Of a stretch of 11,694 bases of DNA, positions 5,293 to 11,694 are shown piece after piece (the stretch's first letter is position 1; each line of letters opens with the position of its first letter). Under the pieces are notes generated by a model, which was given only the letters and a program-made list of their open reading frames with translations, did no database searches and was not told the origin of the DNA. The stretch lies in NCBI GenBank assembly GCA_903858975.1, contig CAIOKW010000292.1:1-11694 (forward strand), read 5' to 3'. The DNA comes from Oligoflexia bacterium. GTDB lineage: Bacteria; Bdellovibrionota; UBA1018; CAIMNF01. A program made the translations under genes and the position numbers.

Positions 5293-8200
5293 ATGCCAAA
5301 ACGTACTGACCTGAAAAAAATCCTTCTCATTGGTAGCGGCCCAATCCAAATTGGACAAGCTTGTGAATTTGATTATTCTGGCACCCAAGCCATTAAAGCT
5401 CTCAAAGAAGAGGGCTACACCGTCATTCTCGTAAATTCTAACCCAGCGACCATCATGACTGACCCTGAGCTCGCGGACCGAGTCTACATTGAGCCACTCA
5501 CGGTTCCGGTCGTGGAAGAAATCATCCGAAAAGAAAAGCCTGATGCCATCCTTCCCACCATGGGCGGACAGACTGCGCTGAACCTGACCCTTGAACTTCA
5601 TAAAAATGGCGTACTCGACCGCTACAAAGTGGAAATTTTGGGAGCAAAGCCCGAAGTCATTCACCGAGCTGAAGACCGAGAAACCTTCAAACGCACTATG
5701 GATGCAATCGGCATCGAAAGCGCGAGATCTTTTGTTGCCTCCTCACTTGAAGAAGGAAAGAAGATCGTTCAAGAAGTGGGACTTCCCGTAGTCCTGCGCC
5801 CCTCCTTCACTCTCGGCGGAGAAGGTGGCGGGATTGTTTACACTGAAGCAGAATTTATCGAGAAACTTTCTCGAGCACTCTTCCTTTCTCCGAATAGCTC
5901 TTGCTTGATTGAAGAAAGTCTCTTGGGTTGGAAAGAGTTTGAACTCGAAGTGGTTCGCGACAAAAAAGACAATGTCGTTATTGTTTGTTCCATTGAAAAC
6001 TTAGACCCCATGGGCGTTCACACCGGTGACTCGATTACCATTGCACCGGCTCAAACCCTTACCGATAAAGAATATCAAAACCTCCGTAACCAATCGATCC
6101 GCATCATTCGAGCGATCGGCGTTGAAACCGGAGGAAGCAATATCCAGTTCGCGCTGAATCCCAAAGATGGCAGAGTCATCGTGATCGAAATGAATCCTCG
6201 CGTTTCTCGATCTTCTGCGCTCGCTTCAAAAGCGACTGGCTTCCCGATTGCTCGTATCGCAGCCAAACTCGCCGTTGGCTACACGCTTGACGAACTCACC
6301 AACGACATCACCGGAACAACACCGGCGTCATTTGAACCCTCTATCGACTACGTCGTTACCAAAATCCCTCGTTTTGATTTTGAGAAATTCCGTCAGACCA
6401 ATCCTGAACTTGGAACCCAGATGAAGTCTGTGGGTGAAGTCATGGCTTTGGGTAGAAACTTTGAAGAATCATTTTTAAAAGCCATGGCGAGTATTGAGCG
6501 CCGTGCGAATTGGCTGAAACCCCTTCCTGAAAAGCGTATTTACTGGGAACGCATTGAAAAAGCCCACCCAGAACGAATTTTAGCAGTTGCGGATGCAATC
6601 AATAAGGGCGCAAGCCTCGCTGAGATTCATGAGAAGTCTAAGATTGATCACTGGTTCCTCGATCGCATTCAAAACATTATTCATCTCCAACAAGAGATTG
6701 AGAAGTCCAGCTTCCCGTTTGAAAAATCATTCTTTAAAAAAGTGAAGATGATGGGATTTAGCGATCACTCGATTGCTGAACTCAAGGAGAAAAAAGCCAC
6801 CGAAATCAGAAAAGCCCGCGAAGCTCTCGGTATTTTCCCGACCTATCACTCAGTAGATACTTGTGCCGGCGAATTTGTAGCGAAGACTCCCTTTTGGTAT
6901 TCGAGCTACCAAGGAACTGAAAACGAATCAAAGCCCACCTCCAATCCGAAAAAGGTCATGATCCTAGGATCGGGCCCGAACCGAATCGGCCAAGGGATTG
7001 AGTTTGATTATTCTTGCGTGCACGCAGCACTCGCACTTCGAAAACTCGGTTATGAAACGATCATGGTGAACTGTAACCCTGAAACGGTGAGTACCGATTT
7101 CGATATCTCGGATCGACTTTATTTCGAGCCCTTGTCAGTAGAATCAGTGCTCAACATTGCCCGAATTGAGAAACCGATGGGCGTGATTGTTCAGCTCGGT
7201 GGACAAACCCCTCTCAAGCTTGCCAAGGCACTGGAAGAAGGCGGCCTGCCGATTCTAGGAACCACTACGAAGAGCATTGATCTGGCTGAAGATCGTAAAC
7301 TGTTTGATGTTCTCGTGAAGGACATTCTTCCCTACCGACTCCGCCAACCGGAGTCCATGATTGCGGAAGGCAAAGAAGAAGCGCTCGAAAAAGCGCGAAA
7401 ACTGGGATTCCCACTTCTCCTTCGCCCTTCATTTGTCTTGGGCGGTCGAGGAATGAAAATCATTCGCTCGGAGGCGGCTCTTAAAGAATTCATTGATGAG
7501 GCCATGTACGCATCCGGCTCTCATCCAATTTTAATTGATCGCTTTTTAGATCGCGCAATTGAAGTTGATGTTGATGCACTTTCAGATGGTGAGACTACGC
7601 TGATTGCAGGCGTTCTCGAACACATTGAAGAAGCCGGGATTCACTCGGGCGATAGCGCATCCTGCCTTCCGCCCCAATCCCTTCCACGTAATATCGTGGA
7701 CCGCATTCGGACCTATACGCGAATTCTTGCGAGAAAGGTTCAAGTGAAGGGCCTCATGAATGCGCAATTTGCAGTTCTTGGGGATGAGATTTATCTCATT
7801 GAAGTGAACCCTCGTGCATCCAGAACCGCCCCCTTCGTCAGTAAAGCGGTGGGCACGCCGATCATTAAGATTGCGGTGGAGCTGATGCTTGGAAAGAAAC
7901 TGACTGAGCTCGGATATACGGCTGACTTTGATCGTAATCTTACCGTTTACAACGTGAAGGCGCCTGTATTCCCATTCCATAAGTTTCCGAATGTGGATCC
8001 AGTCCTCGGGCCTGAAATGAAGTCGATCGGTGAAGTCATGGGCCGCTCAAAGACCTTTGCGGTTGCATACCAAAAAGCTTTGGAGGGCGCTGGGATTCGA
8101 CTTCCACATAAAGGAAAGATCTTTATCTCGGTTCGAAATGAAGACAAGGCAGAGGCACTGAGCATCGCAGAACAATTCATCAATCTTGGATTCAGTATCG

Positions 8201-8493
8201 TGGCCACTCAGGGAACGGCCATCTTTTTCAACGAAAACGGATTGAATTCTGAGTCGGTGGCTAAGTTATCTGACGGGAGTCCAAATTGCGTGGAAGCAAT
8301 TAAGAAGGGTGACTACGTCCTTTTGATCAACACCGTTTCAGACAATGCGACCGCATTAAATGACGGCTACGAGATCCGCCGTGCAGCCTTGGAGCGTAAG
8401 ATTCCGTACTCCACAGTGCTTTCAGCGGCCTGGGCAATGCTCCTTGCGATTGAACAACTTCAGTCCGAGCGCATTGACGTCATGACTCTCTAG
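5293..8493 (+). CDS. carB: Carbamoyl-phosphate synthetase large subunit
   Basis: Makes carbamoyl phosphate from bicarbonate, ammonia (from CarA) and two ATP, feeding pyrimidine and arginine synthesis. The 1066 residues match the usual length (about 1070). The first half (1-400) has LLIGSGPIQIGQACEFDYSG, GGQTALNL, RPSFTLGGEGGG and the metal ligands Q285, E299 and N301. An oligomerisation linker follows (about 400-550, ending VDTCAGEF). The second half (555-935) has MILGSGPNRIGQGIEFDYS, GGQTPLKL, RPSFVLGGRG and Q825, E837 and N839. The C-terminal MGS-like allosteric domain (about 937-1066) keeps TQGTA (972-976), the nucleotide-binding loop. The position matching the E. coli ornithine ligand Glu892 appears to be Ala890, as I recall for Bacillus pyrimidine-type enzymes. 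Start ATG at 5293 has GGAG ten bases upstream. carA is not adjacent. Confidence 0.98.
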   Translation: MPKRTDLKKILLIGSGPIQIGQACEFDYSGTQAIKALKEEGYTVILVNSNPATIMTDPELADRVYIEPLTVPVVEEIIRKEKPDAILPTMGGQTALNLTLELHKNGVLDRYKVEILGAKPEVIHRAEDRETFKRTMDAIGIESARSFVASSLEEGKKIVQEVGLPVVLRPSFTLGGEGGGIVYTEAEFIEKLSRALFLSPNSSCLIEESLLGWKEFELEVVRDKKDNVVIVCSIENLDPMGVHTGDSITIAPAQTLTDKEYQNLRNQSIRIIRAIGVETGGSNIQFALNPKDGRVIVIEMNPRVSRSSALASKATGFPIARIAAKLAVGYTLDELTNDITGTTPASFEPSIDYVVTKIPRFDFEKFRQTNPELGTQMKSVGEVMALGRNFEESFLKAMASIERRANWLKPLPEKRIYWERIEKAHPERILAVADAINKGASLAEIHEKSKIDHWFLDRIQNIIHLQQEIEKSSFPFEKSFFKKVKMMGFSDHSIAELKEKKATEIRKAREALGIFPTYHSVDTCAGEFVAKTPFWYSSYQGTENESKPTSNPKKVMILGSGPNRIGQGIEFDYSCVHAALALRKLGYETIMVNCNPETVSTDFDISDRLYFEPLSVESVLNIARIEKPMGVIVQLGGQTPLKLAKALEEGGLPILGTTTKSIDLAEDRKLFDVLVKDILPYRLRQPESMIAEGKEEALEKARKLGFPLLLRPSFVLGGRGMKIIRSEAALKEFIDEAMYASGSHPILIDRFLDRAIEVDVDALSDGETTLIAGVLEHIEEAGIHSGDSASCLPPQSLPRNIVDRIRTYTRILARKVQVKGLMNAQFAVLGDEIYLIEVNPRASRTAPFVSKAVGTPIIKIAVELMLGKKLTELGYTADFDRNLTVYNVKAPVFPFHKFPNVDPVLGPEMKSIGEVMGRSKTFAVAYQKALEGAGIRLPHKGKIFISVRNEDKAEALSIAEQFINLGFSIVATQGTAIFFNENGLNSESVAKLSDGSPNCVEAIKKGDYVLLINTVSDNATALNDGYEIRRAALERKIPYSTVLSAAWAMLLAIEQLQSERIDVMTL

Positions 8494-8502
8494 GCGACAA
8501 TT

Positions 8503-8787
8503 ATGGGTACCTGTTGGTCTTGTGGAAAAGGAATAGAGCTCAATAACTACCATCGCTTAGATAGTTGCACCCTTTGTGGTCGTGATTCCCATGTTTGCAA
8601 GAACTGCGAACACTATGACCGAGCCTACAACAATGAGTGCCGAGAATCCTCGGCCGACCGCGTGGTAGAAAAAGAGCGCTCGAATTTTTGTGACTTTTTC
8701 AAGCCATCCAACCGCTCTGGCGGAACCGGGGGCAAGTCTCAAAGTGACCTAAAATCAGCAGCAGATGCCCTTTTCAAGAAAAAGTGA
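8503..8787 (+). CDS. Eight-cysteine zinc-ribbon-like protein, conserved hypothetical
   Basis: A 94-residue soluble protein. It begins with C4-x2-C7, followed by C22-x2-C25, C32-x2-C35, C46 and C63. This gives two probable zinc sites plus HVCKNCEHYD and NECRE...VVEKERSNFCDFF (46-66). I recognise the overall pattern (W-x-CG at the start, 'C..C.hYd...yNECrEp.aerV.dKer.NFCdyF') as a conserved bacterial family of unknown function, not as a named protein. The last 25 residues are low-complexity, ending AADALFKKK. It starts 9 bp after carB with no evident Shine-Dalgarno, probably read by coupled translation, and lies 43 bp before greA. The zinc ribbon could bind nucleic acid or protein; the sequence does not decide. 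No signal peptide or membrane segment. Confidence 0.8.
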   Translation: MGTCWSCGKGIELNNYHRLDSCTLCGRDSHVCKNCEHYDRAYNNECRESSADRVVEKERSNFCDFFKPSNRSGGTGGKSQSDLKSAADALFKKK

Positions 8788-8791
8788 GATT

Positions 8792-8821
8792 TTGACACCG
8801 CTCCGTTATGCGTGCTAGGCT
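8792..8821 (+). promoter_or_regulatory. Likely promoter of greA-recG
   Basis: A perfect TTGACA (8792-8797), an 18-base spacer ending in TGC, and TAGGCT (8816-8821) as an extended -10. The predicted start is about 8828, 2-3 bases before the greA ATG at 8831, which has no good Shine-Dalgarno. This suggests a near-leaderless greA message, in addition to read-through from carB. Confidence 0.5.
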
Positions 8822-8830
8822 TTGGCTTGT

Positions 8831-9307
8831 ATGTCTGACGATAAAATACCAATGACCCTTGAGGGAAAGCGCTTACTGGATGAGGAAGTAAAATTCCTAA
8901 CCCAAGTGGAACGTCCAAAAATTGTTGCGGCCATTGAGCACGCGCGCTCACTCGGGGACCTTTCCGAGAATGCCGATTATTCAGCAGCGAAAGAACGTCA
9001 GGGATTCATTGAAGGTCGCATTCAAGAAATCAACGCGAAGTTCGCTCGCGCTCAAATCATTGATCCCACCACGATTCAAACCGACAGAATTGTATTTGGT
9101 GCAACCGTGGACCTCGAAGACGAATCGGGCAATGCCATCACTTATAAAATTGTGGGTCAGGATGAGGCGGACGTTAAGAAAAATAAAGTCAGCATCACCT
9201 CTCCACTTGCTCGTTCACTCATTGGAAAAAGAGAGGGCGATGAAGTTGAAGTCAACGCCCCCAAGGGTAAGATTAACTACTCGGTAGTGAAAATCCGATA
9301 CGTGTGA
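8831..9307 (+). CDS. greA: Transcription elongation factor GreA
   Basis: GreA rescues backtracked RNA polymerase by stimulating transcript cleavage through the secondary channel. The 158 residues equal the E. coli length. The N-terminal coiled coil (about 6-75) contains IPMTLEGKRLL, VERPKIVAAIEHARSLGDLSENADYSAAKERQ, including the acidic tip (D and E of GDLSENADY) that supplies the catalytic metal ligands, and FIEGRIQEI. The C-terminal globular domain (about 80-158) has VFGATVDLED, ITSPLARSLIGKREGDEVEV and a final PKGKINYSVVKIRYV. An in-frame TTG lies nine bases upstream, but ATG 8831 gives the standard N terminus. Its TGA overlaps the recG GTG by four bases, so the two are translationally coupled. 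Confidence 0.97.
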   Translation: MSDDKIPMTLEGKRLLDEEVKFLTQVERPKIVAAIEHARSLGDLSENADYSAAKERQGFIEGRIQEINAKFARAQIIDPTTIQTDRIVFGATVDLEDESGNAITYKIVGQDEADVKKNKVSITSPLARSLIGKREGDEVEVNAPKGKINYSVVKIRYV

Positions 9308-11442
9308 CCAAGAAACCCTTTCAAGAAGATCCGCTTGCTACCCGAGTTCAGTTCATCAAGGGCGTTGGCCCGAGAATGGCAACGGTTTTCGCTTCTCGAG
9401 ACATCAATACCATTAAAGATCTTCTCTATTTTTTCCCCAGAAAATATGAAGACCGATCTCAACTTGCTCTCGTTAAAGACCTGACCGAAGGTAACTCCGC
9501 CTCACTGGAACTGACCGTTCACCAGGCCTTCGTGCGTCCACTGAGAGGACGGTTTTCAAAACTTTTAGAAGTAAAGGCTTTCGATAAAGACAAACAGTGG
9601 ATGTCCCTCAAGTGGTTTCGAACCTACAAGGGATTTGAGCAAAAATTTGAGCCGGGTACTAAAATCATCGCCACCGGGACCGTGAAGGTATTCGGCTCCA
9701 TTCGCGAAATGGTTCATCCTGATATCCAATTTGATCTTGAAGATGACGTCCATGTGGGTCGCATTGTTCCGATATACACGGAGATTGATGGAGTCCCCAC
9801 GAAGACCCTTCGACGTATTTTAGATACGGCGCTCAGCATGGGAATTCCAGCGTTGAAAGAAGAACTCCCCTCATCGGTCTTACAGAAGCACAAACTCCCT
9901 ACTTTACCTCGCGCTATTCAGGAAGTTCATTTTCCAAGTGAAAATCACGGCAAGAATGGCAATAACGACTTCGCAAATTTTAAATCGCCGGCTCATCAAC
10001 GCCTCATTTATGAGGAGTTCTTCAAATTTGAATATCATATTTTATCTAAGCGCCTAAACCTTGAAAAGGAACGCGGGCATGCTCTGGACTCAGCGAAGCT
10101 TGCCGCAAGCTTAAAGTCCTGGAGGGCGAAGCTCCCATTTCAGCTCACGAAAGGGCAGGAAAATTCACTCAACGAAATATTTTCGGATATCTCAAAACCC
10201 CACCCCATGAATCGATTGCTCCAAGGGGATGTCGGTGCTGGAAAAACAGCAGTAGCCCTCCTTTCAGCTCTTGCGCTCATGGATCAAGGCTTTCAGGTGG
10301 CCCTGATGGCACCGACAGAAATCCTTGCTGAACAGCACTTCCAAAATGTCTTGAAGGCATTCGGGGTCGACACTCCGGTAAAGCTTTTAGTTGGAAAAAC
10401 GACAGCAGTCGAAAGACGCTCAGTACAAGCACTCCTCGACAGCGAGGGGCCTGCGCTGCTCATTGGAACCCACGCACTCATTGAGGATCCTGTAAAATTT
10501 AGAAACTTAGGCTATGTCATTATCGATGAGCAACATCGTTTTGGAGTGGATCAAAGAAGAAAGCTCAGAGAAAAATCTTTCATCCAGCCGCACACGCTTG
10601 TGATGACCGCAACACCGATTCCAAGGACCCTTGCTCTCACTGCTTATGGGGATCTTGAAGTCTCGATCATTCGAGAACGTCCACCGGGTCGAACACCCAT
10701 TAAGACTTATTTGGTTCGTGGGCCTGAACATGGAAAAATGATTGAGCACATCAAAAAAGAGCTCCGTGAAGGCAGACAAGCCTATTTCATTTTCCCACTC
10801 GTCAACGATTCAGAAGAAGAAGCGTTTAAGCATTTAACCAGCGCAGTTTCAGCCGCTGAAAGACTCGCAAATGAGACCTTTCCTGAGTTTAAAGTGGGCC
10901 TCTTACATGGTCAGCTTTCATCGAATGAAAAAGCGACCATCATGGAACGCTTCCGAAAGAATGAAGTTCAAATTTTAGTTTCAACGACTGTGGTCGAGGT
11001 TGGGGTCGATGTCCCGAATGCAACCATCATGGTGATTGAGCATCCTGAACGTTTTGGACTTTCTCAATTACACCAACTGAGAGGCCGAATTGGACGGGGT
11101 CAGTTTGCATCGACCTGTTTTCTGAAGACCGATCGCCCACCCAATTTGCCCACCCCAGAGCGCCTCGAAGTGATGTGTGAAACTGAGGATGGATTTAAGA
11201 TTGCGGAAGCAGACTTAGAACTTCGGGGACCTGGTGAGTTTTTAGGTACTCGCCAATCAGGTGCCCTTCCATTTAAAATTGCCTCTCTGATCCGGGACCA
11301 AGAATGGTTATTTAAAGCGCGTGATGATGTCATGGAATTATTGAAAGCGGATCCGCTCTTGAAATCACCTGACTCTAAACCCTTTAAGAACTATCTTGAG
11401 AACTCTGGTAAACTCGAGTCTGCTCACTTAAAAACCTCATAA
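9304..11442 (+). CDS. recG: ATP-dependent DNA helicase RecG
   Basis: RecG remodels stalled forks and branch-migrates recombination intermediates. At 712 residues it is near the usual 690. The N-terminal wedge/OB region (about 10-165) has IKGVGPRMA, LYFFPRKYEDRS, and beta strands of the OB fold. The SF2 helicase core carries QGDVGAGKT (Walker A, K314), APTEIL (336-341), GTHAL, DEQHRFGV (Walker B, 408-415), MTATPIPRTLA (434-444), LLHGQLSSNEK (533-543), TTVVEVGVDVPNAT (561-574) and QLRGRIGRG (591-599). The C-terminal motif ELRGPGEFLGTRQSG (639-653) is the TRG element that couples ATP hydrolysis to translocation. A short Asn/Gly-rich insert (213-222) precedes the helicase core. GTG start inside the greA stop (GTGA) with no separate Shine-Dalgarno. 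The greA-recG coupling suggests co-expression of factors acting at stalled RNA polymerase and at stalled forks. Confidence 0.97.
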   Translation: MTKKPFQEDPLATRVQFIKGVGPRMATVFASRDINTIKDLLYFFPRKYEDRSQLALVKDLTEGNSASLELTVHQAFVRPLRGRFSKLLEVKAFDKDKQWMSLKWFRTYKGFEQKFEPGTKIIATGTVKVFGSIREMVHPDIQFDLEDDVHVGRIVPIYTEIDGVPTKTLRRILDTALSMGIPALKEELPSSVLQKHKLPTLPRAIQEVHFPSENHGKNGNNDFANFKSPAHQRLIYEEFFKFEYHILSKRLNLEKERGHALDSAKLAASLKSWRAKLPFQLTKGQENSLNEIFSDISKPHPMNRLLQGDVGAGKTAVALLSALALMDQGFQVALMAPTEILAEQHFQNVLKAFGVDTPVKLLVGKTTAVERRSVQALLDSEGPALLIGTHALIEDPVKFRNLGYVIIDEQHRFGVDQRRKLREKSFIQPHTLVMTATPIPRTLALTAYGDLEVSIIRERPPGRTPIKTYLVRGPEHGKMIEHIKKELREGRQAYFIFPLVNDSEEEAFKHLTSAVSAAERLANETFPEFKVGLLHGQLSSNEKATIMERFRKNEVQILVSTTVVEVGVDVPNATIMVIEHPERFGLSQLHQLRGRIGRGQFASTCFLKTDRPPNLPTPERLEVMCETEDGFKIAEADLELRGPGEFLGTRQSGALPFKIASLIRDQEWLFKARDDVMELLKADPLLKSPDSKPFKNYLENSGKLESAHLKTS

Positions 11443-11473
11443 AAAAAGCCCCAGGACTTTTGATCCTGAGGCT
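11441..11473 (-). terminator. Intrinsic terminator of the right-edge gene
   Basis: In minus-strand RNA, AGCCUCAGGA, a 7-base loop and UCCUGGGGCU pair fully (one U-G wobble), followed by seven U (11447-11441). Read on the plus strand, the same position is a C-A mismatch and no T-tract follows, so it is built for leftward termination, although the hairpin also sits just after the recG stop. Confidence 0.8.
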
Positions 11474-11498
11474 ATTGATCATTCTAACAAATGAAGAA

Positions 11499-11694
11499 TT
11501 ATTGACCAGTGCTCGGAGCTACAGGCATTGCGGGAACCGCGGGTACAGCAGGGACTGCTGGCTGAACTGCATTCGGATGTTTCGCATCATGAATAGCTTT
11601 TGATGAGCTCTTTAACTCACCTCTCAATTTCTCACGCTCTTCCTTGGTCATTTTCCCATCGGATTCAGCCGCACTCTTCGCGTCACTTTTAATG
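11499..11694 (-). CDS. C-terminal part of a Lys/Glu- and Pro/Ala-rich protein (partial)
   Basis: An open minus-strand frame enters from the right edge and ends with TAA at 11501-11499, showing 64 residues. The visible part has an EF-hand-like or 'DG-(L/M)T-xEE' repeat segment, ESDGKMTKEEREKLRGEL followed by KSSSKAIHDAKHPNA. This resembles secreted proteobacterial proteins with 'DGxLTxxER...L...SxxIxxxKH' repeats. A proline/alanine tail with three PAV steps follows (PAVPAVPAVPAMPVAP), then STGQ. The terminator 26 bases beyond the stop supports it as a real gene end. The N terminus, and so any signal peptide, is outside the window. Function unknown. Confidence 0.65.
   Translation of the reverse strand, partial: IKSDAKSAAESDGKMTKEEREKLRGELKSSSKAIHDAKHPNAVQPAVPAVPAVPAMPVAPSTGQ

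Noticed and set aside
7582..8207. Minus-strand open frames within carB
   Set aside because: Shadows of the carB frame; conserved CarB motifs continue without interruption.
8822..8830. TTG start for greA adding three residues
   Set aside because: ATG 8831 gives the standard 158-residue GreA; the TTG has no ribosome site and lies at the predicted -10 element.
1..11694. CRISPR, tRNA, rRNA, insertion sequence, toxin-antitoxin, phage or defence genes
   Set aside because: No direct-repeat arrays, no RNA gene features, and no transposase, integrase or defence motifs seen on either strand; most genes are recognisable housekeeping or envelope genes.

Overview
The window is about 11.7 kb of gene-dense, moderate-GC chromosomal DNA from a Gram-negative, flagellated bacterium. 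Three things suggest a member of the Bdellovibrionota (Bdellovibrio-like, formerly Deltaproteobacteria): two enzymes of lipid A type, a FliD with an unusual start, and an exported lipoprotein built on a duplicated 'LTG...IKC...C...G-I' module of a kind I associate with that group. This placement is inference from gene content, not from a marker search. I see no rRNA, tRNA, CRISPR array, insertion sequence, phage gene or other mobile element, and no gene-free stretch longer than about 140 bp.

Left part (1-2096, minus strand): a compact operon reads leftward as FlaG-like protein, then an LpxH-like metallophosphoesterase, then fliD (filament cap, cut by the window edge). It is preceded by a very good match to a sigma-28 (FliA) flagellar promoter. 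A phosphoesterase of the lipid A type therefore sits between two late-flagellar genes.

Middle (2127-4569): a divergent lipoprotein gene (plus) with its own sigma-70 promoter converges on a minus-strand pair consisting of a YkgJ-type Cys-cluster protein and an LpxL/HtrB-type acyltransferase, which overlap by ATGA. The lipoprotein's intrinsic terminator lies inside the 3' end of the acyltransferase coding sequence and is built from the codons of that enzyme's conserved C-terminal motif.

Right part (4651-11442, plus strand): a run of co-oriented genes: a small exported membrane protein of unknown function, carB (large subunit of carbamoyl-phosphate synthetase), an eight-cysteine zinc-ribbon-like protein, greA (transcript cleavage factor) and recG (branch-migration helicase). 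The first three are 3-9 bp apart; greA has its own likely promoter and overlaps recG by GTGA. carA is not in the window. A minus-strand gene enters from the right edge and ends at an intrinsic terminator shared with the end of recG.

Most of the window is ordinary housekeeping. I found no clear new multi-gene system. The points most worth following are the flagellar/LPS-type operon, the duplicated-module lipoprotein, the terminator hidden in a conserved coding motif, and the likely near-leaderless transcripts.
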